Shown piece by piece: positions 1 through 10,350 of a stretch of 64,000 nt of DNA (position 1 is the first letter of the stretch; each line of letters opens with the position of its first letter). The notes below the pieces were generated by a model that made no database searches, was not told the origin of the DNA, and saw nothing but the letters and a program-made list of their open reading frames with translations. The position numbers and the translations under genes are program-made. This DNA is from Fonsecaea monophora (lineage: Eukaryota > Ascomycota > Eurotiomycetes > Chaetothyriales > Herpotrichiellaceae), in contig NW_019174021.1 in assembly GCF_001642475.1 (NCBI RefSeq), forward strand, positions 62,001 to 126,000, written 5' to 3'.

Positions 1-222
1 TACAAACCCTCTTGTGCCTCCCTAATTCTTCTCCTACTTCTACTTACCAAGGACCCCTTCTTTTCCTTCTTCCTGATCAATAAAGACGACCAAATCCCAA
101 GCGAAGCATTTCACTATCACAGATATTTTGGGCTTCCTGCTAAATCTTCTCTGGTATCTCCTGTCCTGTCACCATAAACCACCCGCGACAGTCTGGGTTC
201 CAACACCCTCCATACCTCCAGG
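1..222. other. Leader of the enoyl-CoA hydratase gene
   Basis: Pyrimidine-rich stretch directly upstream of the ATG at 223. It probably holds promoter and 5' UTR. No separate gene is supported. Confidence 0.4.
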
Positions 223-1053
223 ATGTCATTTGCTCGCTCCCCACCCGCGACAAAATTCGCGAAGCTCTCCTTTCCCGCCCCGAGGGTGGTTCTTATCACC
301 ATGTCTCGACCTGAAAAGCTAAACTGCACCACTGCGGCTGATGTCGTTGAAATGACCCATGTCTTCCGCTGGTTTGACGAGGAGCCTTCACTGTCGGTGG
401 CCGTACTTACTGGAGCTGGCAAAAAGGCATTTTCGACTGGCGCTGATCTGAAGGAATGGCAAAGAAAGGCATCTGCTGCAGCTGGAAAGCCCGGTGCGGG
501 CCCTGGCGATGTTCCTGGGGCTATCCCACTGTCCAACCGTCTTGGAAAGAAACCGGTGATTGCTGCCGTCAACGGCATGGCGTTGGGAGGTGGCTGCGAG
601 ACCGTCATGAACTGCGACCTGGTGGTTGCCGCAGATACGGCCGTGTTTGGCTTGGTCGAGGTGAAGCGAGGCGTGGCAGCGTACGCTGGTGTTCTTCCTC
701 GGCTGATCCGGACTGTAGGCTTGCAGAGAGCCAGCGAAATGGCTTTGACAGGAAATTACTTCTCTGCTCAGAAAGCCATGGAGTGGGGTTTCGTCAACAA
801 GGTGGTTCCGCAACACGAAGTCATTGACGAGGCACTACAATATGCAAAGGTCATTGCAGAGAACAGTCCTGATTCGATCATCTGCACAAGAGCCGGCTTG
901 AGGCAGGGATGGGAGACTGCAAGTGTCGTGGAAGCGACTGCGATCACTGGAAGAAAGGAATGGGCAGAACTCCAAAAAGGGGAGAACATTCAAGAGGGCT
1001 TGAAGGCGTTCAAGGAGAAAAGAGCCCCTGTTTGGGTGCCATCAAAGTTGTAG
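223..1053 (+). CDS. Enoyl-CoA hydratase/isomerase (crotonase family), peroxisomal
   Basis: Intronless 276-aa crotonase-fold protein expected to hydrate trans-2-enoyl-CoA or act on a related acyl-CoA. The oxyanion-hole segment FSTGADLKEW is near residue 70 and the second conserved block is NGMALGGGCE. The two acidic residues that catalyse water addition in true hydratases appear as E126 and E146. They are 20 residues apart, as in the mammalian enzyme (E144/E164), so hydratase activity is plausible rather than only isomerase activity. The protein ends in Ser-Lys-Leu, a type 1 peroxisomal targeting signal, which places it in peroxisomal fatty-acid or branched-chain oxidation. The ATG at 223 is the first that gives the whole fold. 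The downstream neighbour on the other strand is a broken aldolase. Substrate chain length is not evident. Confidence 0.9.
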   Translation: MSFARSPPATKFAKLSFPAPRVVLITMSRPEKLNCTTAADVVEMTHVFRWFDEEPSLSVAVLTGAGKKAFSTGADLKEWQRKASAAAGKPGAGPGDVPGAIPLSNRLGKKPVIAAVNGMALGGGCETVMNCDLVVAADTAVFGLVEVKRGVAAYAGVLPRLIRTVGLQRASEMALTGNYFSAQKAMEWGFVNKVVPQHEVIDEALQYAKVIAENSPDSIICTRAGLRQGWETASVVEATAITGRKEWAELQKGENIQEGLKAFKEKRAPVWVPSKL

Positions 1054-1095
1054 TGTCTTATAAACATGAGGATCCAACATTGATGGGCTCTAGCA

Positions 1096-2335
1096 TTATG
1101 ACGGGCAACCGCTCTCGTATTTCCCAGCAGCAGCCTCTCTAGACCATTTGGCTTGGTCAACCCACATCGATTGACTTTCTTTCAGCTTTCCATCTGCCCA
1201 AGCTTGCATAGCGACGCCTTGTAATGCTCTCCCGAAAGAGAAGGTCAAGGCCCAAAGCGCCGCCGGTGGGTTCGATTGTTTCCTTTTGTTGATGGCGTTA
1301 AGGAACGAGATCGAATCAGAATCGCTGAGTCCACCAGACAGGAAGACAATGGTTGGTACAGGTTGAGGCACAGTCTTGCTGAGAACATGCACTGCAGCCT
1401 CCGCAACCTGCTCGGGACTTGCTTTTTGTCCAGACATGTCGCCAGGGACAACCATCGAAGCCTTCAGCACCAGCCCAGCAAAGTCGACCGCAAAGACAGC
1501 CGCTCAAATAACGCCAAGTAGGAGGCAATGTTAGCCTCCATCAAATTCTCCAAGGGTTGGTCATGTGTCATTAACACTTCAAGTTCAACGACTGAGACAA
1601 GGCCAGCCTGTTGCGAGATGGCAGCATACCACGCCAGCTCCTCTGCATTGTCCATAATCGCAAGATGTGACGGCGTCCGTGACGAGACAATATAGGTACA
1701 ACGCCACTTACTGAAGCGAGCACCTCGCTCGTAGTATTGTTTGCATCTTTCGAGCAGACCATACAATCCCTCGGTTGTTGTTTCCTCTGGCACCGTCCGT
1801 GGAAGAGTCACGGTGCCCTTGTCGACCTTTATACCCAGGGTTTGGTCTCCCGTTCCTTGATGATGCTGACAAATGATTTTCCCTTATACTGGGAATTCAG
1901 CTGGGCGTCATGTTTTATGAGGGTTTCTTCGAAGGTGATATACCAGAAATGTACTTCTCAAACGGGCCTTCGGCTGTGAACATGACATCTCGCCACTCAC
2001 GCCGATTGTCTTCGGCATTCTCCTTTTTCAGCTTCTCCAGCCGCTTCTTGATACTCCCTTTGGACTCGTCTGCGGCGAGCAACCCTTTGCCTTCGGCTCC
2101 CAGGGCCAGAGCAGTCGTGTGGAGTTCTTATCCATGTTCAAGCGGTGAAGGTGGCTGGAAATGTTGAGGCAGCAGTGGCGCGGATCTGTGACTAGACATC
2201 TTCTTCTCTTAGTTAACAGGTGTAGAGATCGAAATATACGCAGAGCCTGCAAGCAGTTTTGGGAAAGGCAGATGAGCTCGAATACCTTTCTTCCGCTAAT
2301 CTCTTATAGTGGGCGACAAAAATCTCTGCGGTCAT
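1096..2335 (-). pseudogene. Class I fructose-bisphosphate aldolase, frameshifted pseudogene
   Basis: The three minus-strand frames together read as one class I (Schiff-base) aldolase. The order is: N-terminal helix from an ATG at 2335, GKGLLAADES, FTAEGP, KVDKGTVTLPRTVPEETTTEGL, FSKWR, then the Schiff-base lysine in VLKASMV, and SGGLSDSDS, NAINK and WALTFSFGRALQ near the end. Continuity breaks three times: near 1940 (after YISG), near 1851 (before GDQTLGIKVDKG) and near 1505 (after SYLALF). The only visible donor for the first exon (AAAG/gtattc, about 2301) joins the next exon out of phase, and an in-frame TAA lies just before LHTTALALG. VEPE is altered to VELE. Active-site residues are otherwise present, so decay looks recent. 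Other long genes here are clean, so sequencing error is less likely but possible. Confidence 0.75.
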
Positions 2336-2705
2336 TGTGACGTTCATACCCACACGTAGAATGTAAGAATCACCCATTCCTTTCCCGCAAAATAAACGAC
2401 AAACGGAGTTCTTCTCTAGTCACGACCAGGTTTACGTCAGTTGTGCGGAGTGTTGCCTGCTGTCCGACTGGGTATGACCCGTATGGGCGCAGACTGGAGT
2501 TGGTCTTTCTTGTCCCAATACACCTCAAATGGCTTTTCACATGGGATAGATGGACTTGCTTTCCCAGGACTACTCTGACATAAGGGGTAGAACGGTTTCT
2601 CTCCTGAGCATTTCTAGTGGCGATGTGCATCTCTAGACCCTATATAAGGAGACAACGTGCAGTATCCAATAGATCTGAAACAGCATCCTCTTTCCATGCC
2701 AGCAC
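2336..2705. other. Intergenic, aldolase pseudogene to cupin
   Basis: About 370 bp between the ATG of the decayed aldolase and the 3' end of the cupin gene. It should hold the former aldolase promoter and the cupin 3' UTR. No gene is seen. Confidence 0.4.
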
Positions 2706-3275
2706 TCAAATTCCTGCAGCCTTTTTCAAATGCTCATCAGACGCATATTTGCTAATCAGCTCCTGTTTTATAGCCTCGATCTCTGGACCTTTCGCGGCGA
2801 GTAACGCGTCAAGCTGTGCCTTTGCCTCTCCAACAAAAATGGTGTTGGTGAGGTCTCCGAGTACGCAATAGAATGTTGCACCACTCTCGGTCTCCGGTGA
2901 GCTGAACTGAGAAAACGTGCCATCTGCCTGTGTGCCGCGCATGATGAGAATCGTTCTCTCGAAACCTAGGGTGCCGGGACTCATGACGACGTGGACGCGG
3001 GACTGTTCGTTGACCAGAAATTTATGCAGCGTGTTTGGAGGAACTGGGACCGCTTTTCCCACCTCGAGCTCGATTGGTCTGAAGTTGGCCTCGTCCAAAT
3101 CTTCTGAAGTCCAAACGGTCATTGAGCCGCTGACCAGAGTGAATGTCTCGGTGAAGTCGGTGTGATAATGCGATGGAGCACTGGCGCCAGGAGCTAGGTC
3201 GGAGTCGACAACGGTTCGTTCACCTCCGTTGGTTAAGGACGATTCGACAACAAGGGGTATCTTGTCAGCATTCAT
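2706..3275 (-). CDS. Single-domain cupin protein
   Basis: Intronless 189-aa protein with one RmlC-type cupin barrel. Motif 1 fits the consensus exactly: G30, then H36-x-H38, four residues, E43 and a closing Gly. Motif 2 is GKAVPVPPNTLHKF, with the expected histidine but Asn in place of the usual Gly. The 3-His-1-Glu set suggests a bound metal (Fe, Mn or Ni). The C-terminal third is a helical, Lys/Glu-rich extension ending in KKAAGI. No signal peptide is seen, so it is probably cytosolic. Small fungal cupins include dioxygenases, isomerases and proteins of unknown role. The sequence does not choose between them, and the neighbours (a broken aldolase and an ABC transporter) give no clear pathway. 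Confidence 0.75.
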   Translation of the reverse strand: MNADKIPLVVESSLTNGGERTVVDSDLAPGASAPSHYHTDFTETFTLVSGSMTVWTSEDLDEANFRPIELEVGKAVPVPPNTLHKFLVNEQSRVHVVMSPGTLGFERTILIMRGTQADGTFSQFSSPETESGATFYCVLGDLTNTIFVGEAKAQLDALLAAKGPEIEAIKQELISKYASDEHLKKAAGI

Positions 3276-5029
3276 TTTGCGTGCTCGGACTGCTACCGTG
3301 TAGAAAGCTTGAAGGAGGAATCTCTTTTCAGAATTTCAGTGTAAAAATCAGAGACGAATTGCACCTTTCGGTCGAGAAGACTCGAATTTCATGCAGAGTT
3401 TGTTAGCACGACAGAAAATTCGCCCGTTTATAGGCGCTGGTAGGAGATGCCCTTTGGATATATGTTTCCAGGTTGTATCGCATCTACGGGACTAATACAC
3501 ACTTTGTCCTTGTATGGTATATTATCTGCCAGTGGAATATGTGACTCACCATGCGGCCGAATTGAGGCCTTCTTTGTGAATCCCAACTAAAATCTGACCG
3601 ACCACGATGCGGTTGGTTCTCAATGATGGCGAGAGTAGTCGGTTCGTCGCCAGGTCTCATCAACACGAGGCGTCCTGAATGTGGATCGAAGAATGGGGAA
3701 ATCCACTGGTCCACTCCTCCGGAGTAGTGGAGGTAACATACATATCGAGCTTCAGCTGAGATGTCGAGTGTCGCACGCATCGATCTTCGAACCCATCTGC
3801 ATGAACGATTATACACGATACCCCAAGTGGGAGCTAATCTCACCAATATCATAGCTTGATTGTGAAAATGGGGAGATCTAGACTGTCCTTGGGGGGCCAC
3901 AAATGCCACTGGCTTATTCTGCCTGCTCCTACTCGTACAGTCAGCTCAGGCCCCCTGTTTTGTCAAGATACTGCGACTTGCGGCCGCTTCTCAGTTGGGC
4001 TAGAAGGGTCAGTTAGCTGCAGCGAGCCTCACCTCTCGACAGATAATGTAATGAGTTCTGGAATTATGGGCGGAAGGATTTTATCAGTTGTCGTACGGCG
4101 CAACTATATCAAAAGGGTGACAAGTTTGAACTCATGTCATAGCGCTTTTGTGGGCAGTTGGCGACATGTGTTCCTGCCGCCATACTCATCCCAGCGTAGG
4201 TTCTCGGAACAGGCTCTTACCATAGAGCGACTGGCAACACAAAGTCTCACCGTCAGATGTTGGCATTGCATGGATTGATTAGATGGTGACTGAAAACGTT
4301 ACGAGCATTGAGCTTCCTTGGAGACCGGGCCCGACATCAAGTAGGAAGTTCCAAGCATTCTCCAGTACACAAAAAATTCCCCTCTGAAATCTCGACTCTT
4401 CCTCTAAAGACTGTCAGGGTCTCCGACGTAGTTGAAATTGAAATGGAGACACGCACAATACGCTGGTACTACTTACACATCGACTTTACCACGTGAACCG
4501 CAAAATCACCGACAACTTCACAAAGATGCGAAAGGAAACACAAGGATGTCATTTCATTGTGCATTGTGCAGTGTGCTCAAGAGGGCACAAATACTCATCA
4601 ACAACTTGGAGACACTTCATGATCAGATGAAAGATTTATCACATCTGTGCAGTTTGCCAAAAGAGCACGTCTCTGCCCATCAAACAGGGGCGGGAATATG
4701 ACAGTAGTGAGCTAGCACGTGGCTAGCCACTACTTTGTATCCACTAGACGCGCTAGCGCCCTACTCTGTCTACTTGTGGTTAGCGTCTTGGCAACGCCAC
4801 TTGTTACATTCTCCCAAGTGCATCTTACACCGTCTTGTTGCCGTTGTCTTGACTTTGCAAGTCCAAACCTACTGAGAGACAAATCATATCTGGAACTTCC
4901 GTGGGGCGACAGATAACCGTCTTCAATAATACGCCGGCAAAATGAAATTGCAGCACTACGGCTACCACCAAAGTTCATTTGCCTGAGACATCTGTTGCCT
5001 AGAAAAAACGGACTTGTGCGCCAACCGCA
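3276..5029. other. Long intergenic region upstream of the ABCC transporter
   Basis: About 1.75 kb with no convincing gene. A 141-codon minus-strand frame at 3484-3909 begins at GTG and shows no recognisable motif. The region should hold the divergent promoters of the cupin and ABC genes. It includes an imperfect palindrome centred on CACGTG at 4704-4733, listed separately. Confidence 0.5.
4704..4733. promoter_or_regulatory. Imperfect palindrome centred on an E-box (CACGTG)
   Basis: Two 6-bp arm segments on each side (GTAGTG/CACTAC and GCTAGC/GCTAGC, with one bulged A) flank a core containing CACGTG. It lies about 300 bp upstream of the ABC transporter ATG. CACGTG is bound by bHLH proteins such as Cbf1 or SREBP-like factors, so a regulatory role is an inference. 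Confidence 0.35.
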
Positions 5030-8000
5030 ATGTCGAAACATTTCAGACTATGGCCGAGACCCTTTATTGAAGAACATATCGACGTCGTGGATATTGAGCC
5101 AAAAGGTTCTGCGATACCATGGGGCTCATCATCCCTCTTCATACTGTCATTGATGGGGTTTGTGACCCAGCTTGTCGTGGCCTTCAATGTACCATGGTCA
5201 TTTGTCGCCATTGCGCTTTGGGTTACCGCAGGTCTCCATATTGCAGCATGGCGCCCCAGAACCGGGTCAATATTCCTCTTTGTCGACTTTGTGGCTATTT
5301 TAGCCACGGGGTCGAGCTTAGTCGCCACTCAATTCTACAAGAATCCGAATAGCAGGGACGCGGTGCTTATGTGCTGCAACGTGGGACTCGCCGCCATTGC
5401 CACTGTTGTCGTCGTCAACATGCCACTGCGTGACCCTGCCTTGAGCTCCGCCGAGATTGGTCGTCCTTCCAACACACCATCCTGTGCATTTCGGTCACCT
5501 GAAGACAACCTGACGCTTCTACAATGGATGACAGTGTCCTGGTTGTCCCCTTTGATAAAGATCGGGAACAAAAAGCAACTCCATGACGAAGATGTCTGGG
5601 GCCTCGCCTATGAATTCCAGCACCGACATTTGCACGACGCTTTCCGCGAGCTCAAGGGCACTGTCGTCACACGATTGTTGAAAGCAAACTGGATCGACCT
5701 TGTGCTCCTCACAATCCTCGCAATCGTTGAATTGGCTGCCAACTACTCCGCTCCCATGATCCTCCAAAAGCTTCTGCAGGCCATGGAGACGATAGCTGTT
5801 GATAAACGACTGGCCATCATGTACGCGATGCTCATGCTTGTGGCCAGAGCCGTGGCCGCTCAGAGTGGGGTGTTTAGCCTCTGGTTTGGAAGACGCTGTT
5901 ATGAACGATCTCGTGGCGAGATGATCACCATGTTATACGAGAAGACGTTGAATCGGAAAATACTTGGTGGTTTGCCGCAGCAGGCTGATATTGAGGCGGA
6001 GTCGACCGTGGAAGTCGCCCCTGGTGCTTCCGACACCACAGAGGCTGGTCCATTACCGGCACCTGCAGGGGTCGTTAGCGGGCAAAACGAGCCAGCAAAA
6101 CCCTTCATTACCCGCTTGCGGGAGACATTCCAAAAATGTCAATCCTTATTCTTCAACAGAAGACATGCTGTCAGCGAGGCGAAACCGCCGGCATCGATGG
6201 GCAAGATCCTCAACTTGATGCGAAACGACGTGTACGAAGTCGCACAACGTTTCTGGGAATTTCAAACTCTGATAAACAAGCCGCTCGGTCTCCTGCTTTC
6301 CATCTTTCTCATATGGCAGCTGCTCGGATGGTCATGCTTTGTTGGTGTGGCAGTGGTCCTCGTAGCACAGATCTTCAACTATGTCCTCGCGCGCATCCTC
6401 ATCAGCTGGGAGAAGGAACGACGCAAAATCACCGATATGAAATTGCAAAAAATCAGTCAGTATGTAGAGGCCATACGGCACCTGCGATGGTACGGCTGGC
6501 ACCTGACGTGGCTTGAAGGTGTCATGACGGCCCGGCAGAAAGAGCTCAACCTGAGAATCGTCACCTTCTTACTGAACTCAGCCATCAGATTTCTCAACTC
6601 ATTCGTTAGCGGCTTGCTCCCAGTGGCCACGTTTTATGCCTATACAGTCGCGGCAGGAAAAGAGCTGCGTGTTGACATTGCCTTCCCGGCATTGCAGCTT
6701 TTCGCACTTCTGCAGAGCAACATTCGAGAGCTACCCACGTTAATCACAGTCCTGCTGAATGCTTCGGTGGCGGTAGGACGGATCTCGGAATTCATAGCCG
6801 AGCCCGATAAGATTGACGAAACAGACGATCGAGAGTACACAGACGACCGGTTAGAGCTGCATAATGCCTCCTTTTCATGGCCTGGTCTCCCGGGGACAGT
6901 TCTCAATGATCTTAATGTCTCATTCACCCGCGGGTTGACGGTTGTATTTGGACCTGTGGCAGCAGGCAAAACTGCATTGCTACAGGCTCTTCTGGGCGAG
7001 CTTGATCTGCGTCAAGGGAAACTGATGAAACCACACGCAGCCATCGGTTATTGTGCACAAACACCGTGGCTGCAAAGCATGAGCATCCGCGAAAACATTC
7101 TTTTCAATTCTCAGTACGACGATACCCGGTACAAGAGGACCTTAGAAGCATGCGCGCTTCTTCCAGACCTAGCCAATTTCAAATACGGAGATCTGTCCAA
7201 TATTGGCGAGAATGGCATTGGTTTATCCGGTGGCCAAAAGGCTAGAGTCGCCCTAGCTAGAGCAGTGTACAGTCGAGCGCAAATTCTATTGCTCGATGAC
7301 CCTCTGAGCGCCCTGGACCACCAAACAGCCGAGTGGATTGTGAAGAAATGTTTATGCGGCAGCTTGATGGAGGGTCGCATCGTCGTGCTTGTAACTCATC
7401 GGACCGATCTTTGTCAACACGTGGCGTCACAACTGATCGAGATCATCGATGGAACAGCCTCGCTGCATCGAAACGATGAGATATTATCTAGAGTCACATC
7501 GGCAACAGCATCGGAGACAGACCCGGTTGAAGCTGACAGCAATTCTCACACTATCGATGAATCTGCTGCGATACCAGAAAAATTCGTGGAAGACGAATAC
7601 CGAGCCCATGGTGGAGTGCAGATGCGAGTCTATTGGGAATATATCAAAGCCGGGACACTGAGATGGTGGTTTATGGTGGTCCTGACAGCCATTCTTTGTC
7701 GCATCACATATGTGAGTGAGAGCTGGTTCCTGAAAGAATGGGGGGAAGCATACAACAAAACCAAAGTCCGGTTTCTGGCGCTGGACAGATCCGAGTTCGA
7801 AGTGCATCTTCTCGAGAGTCCAGTCTCGGGCCTATTCGACAGGTTTCCGGATCCAGGGGTGAATGTCCAACCATGGCTTCTCGGCTTCCTCATCATCGTG
7901 GTCTGCGAGACCCTGGCACTTATGCTTTCCCAAATGTCCATGTTGGTCGTTACATACTCTGCTGCGCGTCAAATGTTCAAGGTCGTCATGCATCGTATAA

Positions 8001-9355
8001 GCAACGCCAGCTTCCAGTTTTACGATGTGACACCAGTTGGGAGATTGATGAATCGACTGACATCTGACATGGGAACCGTCGATGGCAACATCGCTGAGTT
8101 GTTTCTCGTCGTTATATGGTATGCTGTCGCTTGGATCACGTCTATGGTCGTCATTGCCAGCATTACTCCGATCTTTCTGGCATTCGCCATTTCGCTGACG
8201 CTGGCTTTTGTGCTGATCTTCCTGCAATTTCTCCCAACATCACAAAGCTTGAGAAGGCTTGAGATGGTCTCTCTGACACCCTTGATGTCGAATTTTGGTG
8301 CATTGCTAAATGGGTTGATGACTGTCAGGGCTTTCTGTGCACAGTCACAGTTTCAGGAAAGAAATATTCAGGTCACAGACGCATTTCAGAAGATGGACCA
8401 TTTCTATTGGAGTCTGCAGGCTTGGCTGATGTACCGATTCGACATGCTGTCAGCTGTGTCTACATTCCTGTTGACGATGCTTGCGATTTTCTCCAGCCTA
8501 TCAGCTGGCTTGACTGCCTTTGTCTTGATCTCGGCGAACAAGTTTGTCCAGTCCACTCATGCCATTTGCAAATCATACGGCCAGCTCCAACTCAATTTCG
8601 TGTCCGTTGAAAGAGTGGTCGAGCTGGTGCATATCGAACAGGAACCCCCAACTTCAGTTCAGCCACCAGCTGCCTGGCCCACGTATGGAAGCGATGTCGT
8701 CTTTGAGAATGCCACCATTCGATATCAGCCTCATCTGGAACCGGCACTGACGAATGTTTCGCTTCGGTTCGAGGGAGGATCGACTAATGCTATCACAGGC
8801 AGAACAGGGTCTGGTAAGTCAACACTGGCAATGGCATTGCTAGCGACCATTACTCCCGAGAATGGTCGCATCTTAATTGACGGCATCGACATCGCCAAGG
8901 TGGATAAACAGGCTCTGAGAAGCAGAATAACCTTTCTGGCACAAGAACCTATCCTGTTCCCGGGGTCCTTGCGTCACAATCTTGATCCAATGGAGGAGCA
9001 CTCCGATTTCGCCTGCGAATCCGTGCTATCGAGGGTCTGCGGGAAGTATGGATGGACGCTCGAGACTCAGATCGATGCTGGAGGGAAGAATTTAAGTCAA
9101 GGGCAGCGACAACTGGTCGGTCTTGCGCGAGCAATACTGCGGAGGAGCGCCATCGTCATCATGGACGAGGCCACGGCAAGCATCGATTTAGACACGTCTA
9201 CCGAAATCCAGCGTGTACTGAGGGAGGAGTTGCGGGAAAGCACAATCATCACCATCGCTCATCGGACGGCGGCTGTGGAAAATGCTGACTTTTGCGTTGT
9301 ACTTTCCGCTGGTCGTGTGCTTTACCAAGGTCCCACTGACGGAGCTGGACTTTAG
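5030..9355 (+). CDS. ABCC-type (MRP-like) full-length ABC transporter
   Basis: Uninterrupted 1,441-aa full transporter for export or vacuolar sequestration of conjugates, drugs or metabolites at the plasma or vacuolar membrane. Order: a short N-terminal membrane region (about 3-4 segments, residues 35-135), the first membrane domain (about 220-600), NBD1 with Walker A GPVAAGKT (about 640), signature LSGGQ (about 732) and Walker B LLLDDPLSALD; then the second membrane domain (about 870-1180) and NBD2 with GRTGSGKST (about 1257), LSQGQ (about 1354) and IMDEATASID. The Asp in place of the catalytic Glu after NBD1 Walker B, with Glu in NBD2, is the usual ABCC asymmetry, so only the second site should hydrolyse ATP efficiently. 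A charged insert lies in the first membrane domain around residues 325-390. Substrate is unknown. Confidence 0.93.
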   Translation: MSKHFRLWPRPFIEEHIDVVDIEPKGSAIPWGSSSLFILSLMGFVTQLVVAFNVPWSFVAIALWVTAGLHIAAWRPRTGSIFLFVDFVAILATGSSLVATQFYKNPNSRDAVLMCCNVGLAAIATVVVVNMPLRDPALSSAEIGRPSNTPSCAFRSPEDNLTLLQWMTVSWLSPLIKIGNKKQLHDEDVWGLAYEFQHRHLHDAFRELKGTVVTRLLKANWIDLVLLTILAIVELAANYSAPMILQKLLQAMETIAVDKRLAIMYAMLMLVARAVAAQSGVFSLWFGRRCYERSRGEMITMLYEKTLNRKILGGLPQQADIEAESTVEVAPGASDTTEAGPLPAPAGVVSGQNEPAKPFITRLRETFQKCQSLFFNRRHAVSEAKPPASMGKILNLMRNDVYEVAQRFWEFQTLINKPLGLLLSIFLIWQLLGWSCFVGVAVVLVAQIFNYVLARILISWEKERRKITDMKLQKISQYVEAIRHLRWYGWHLTWLEGVMTARQKELNLRIVTFLLNSAIRFLNSFVSGLLPVATFYAYTVAAGKELRVDIAFPALQLFALLQSNIRELPTLITVLLNASVAVGRISEFIAEPDKIDETDDREYTDDRLELHNASFSWPGLPGTVLNDLNVSFTRGLTVVFGPVAAGKTALLQALLGELDLRQGKLMKPHAAIGYCAQTPWLQSMSIRENILFNSQYDDTRYKRTLEACALLPDLANFKYGDLSNIGENGIGLSGGQKARVALARAVYSRAQILLLDDPLSALDHQTAEWIVKKCLCGSLMEGRIVVLVTHRTDLCQHVASQLIEIIDGTASLHRNDEILSRVTSATASETDPVEADSNSHTIDESAAIPEKFVEDEYRAHGGVQMRVYWEYIKAGTLRWWFMVVLTAILCRITYVSESWFLKEWGEAYNKTKVRFLALDRSEFEVHLLESPVSGLFDRFPDPGVNVQPWLLGFLIIVVCETLALMLSQMSMLVVTYSAARQMFKVVMHRISNASFQFYDVTPVGRLMNRLTSDMGTVDGNIAELFLVVIWYAVAWITSMVVIASITPIFLAFAISLTLAFVLIFLQFLPTSQSLRRLEMVSLTPLMSNFGALLNGLMTVRAFCAQSQFQERNIQVTDAFQKMDHFYWSLQAWLMYRFDMLSAVSTFLLTMLAIFSSLSAGLTAFVLISANKFVQSTHAICKSYGQLQLNFVSVERVVELVHIEQEPPTSVQPPAAWPTYGSDVVFENATIRYQPHLEPALTNVSLRFEGGSTNAITGRTGSGKSTLAMALLATITPENGRILIDGIDIAKVDKQALRSRITFLAQEPILFPGSLRHNLDPMEEHSDFACESVLSRVCGKYGWTLETQIDAGGKNLSQGQRQLVGLARAILRRSAIVIMDEATASIDLDTSTEIQRVLREELRESTIITIAHRTAAVENADFCVVLSAGRVLYQGPTDGAGL

Positions 9356-10350
9356 ATCAAGGGCATCACGCGTTCAGCTCGAAGATTCACGAGTATGTAG
9401 AGATGGACATAGACAAAATAGACTGGGAACGGAATTGATTGGGGAGTTGTGGGTACAGGATGCTGATTTCCAGGAAAAGATTGCCAGCGTTCCTTGCATT
9501 GACTTCGTCCAGCTCTTATGCAAAAGATCACTATTCCATGTTCTGAAAATGTCTCTTTGAGTCCGTCTCGATTAGAAAGATCAATGGAAGCGCAGCACGC
9601 GTAAATTGTTCATTTTAGTCCGTCCAACGAGGGGCAGCAGGAAATGCAGTGTTTGATCAGACATCGGCAGAAAACTGGACATTCTGCATTTTGAGGGCCT
9701 TTTCATAATAAGCTCAATCTCGTCAGAAGCCGCAGCTCTCGCAATATCGATGCTATCAGAGGGCGCAGGAAGAAAGGACAGCGCGGCAACGGGGGGAGAA
9801 CTTCTGAGGCTCTAAATAGGGGCCGTCGGTGCAGCCCAGGTTCATAGATGATGGCAGGGATGGCGGGGTTGCTGAACGGAAGGCGTGATGGATGCATCAC
9901 TGAACATGGGGGTTCGGGAGGACCGCGAGAGGGGGTAGGGCCGAATCTACACTTGACAGACACTGTCAGCAAGGTTTGGACGCTGTAACGCTATAACGCA
10001 GGCACTCATCGTAGACATGGCACGAAGTTTTGGAAACATCGAGAAACTTTGGCTTTGTTGTTTTCACCCCTGCGGGGATGGAGCTGGAGCCAATCGGATT
10101 CGCTGCCCTGAAAGCACAACCGTAGTGTAGTAGAAATGACGTCTCGAGTTTCCTTCACCTCCATTTAACATCTTTACCAAACAGCGTTTGGGCATTCAAT
10201 ATCTGATATAATATGAGATTCGCATTTACTGTGCGCTCGCTCTCACAGCATTCAAAGTATATCCATTCCATGGAAGCAAATTCCTCATCTACCCTCGATC
10301 GAAATACCCACTCCCTTCTGTAGCACCGAAACTTGGTCAATTCTGATACC
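9356..10350. other. Intergenic, ABCC to AVT gene
   Basis: About 1 kb holding the ABC 3' UTR and the promoter and leader of the amino-acid transporter gene. No ORF with recognisable content and no repeat of note was seen. Confidence 0.5.

Noticed and set aside
1262..1275. GGGTTCGATTGTT resembling a tRNA B-box
   Set aside because: No matching A-box or cloverleaf arms nearby; it is inside the aldolase pseudogene.
3484..3909. 141-codon minus-strand ORF between cupin and ABCC genes
   Set aside because: It starts at GTG, has no recognisable motif and the composition looks random; no splice extension improves it.
4719..4916. Signal-peptide-like 65-codon frame before the ABCC gene
   Set aside because: It starts at GTG, not ATG, and the hydrophobic stretch is short; treated as chance.
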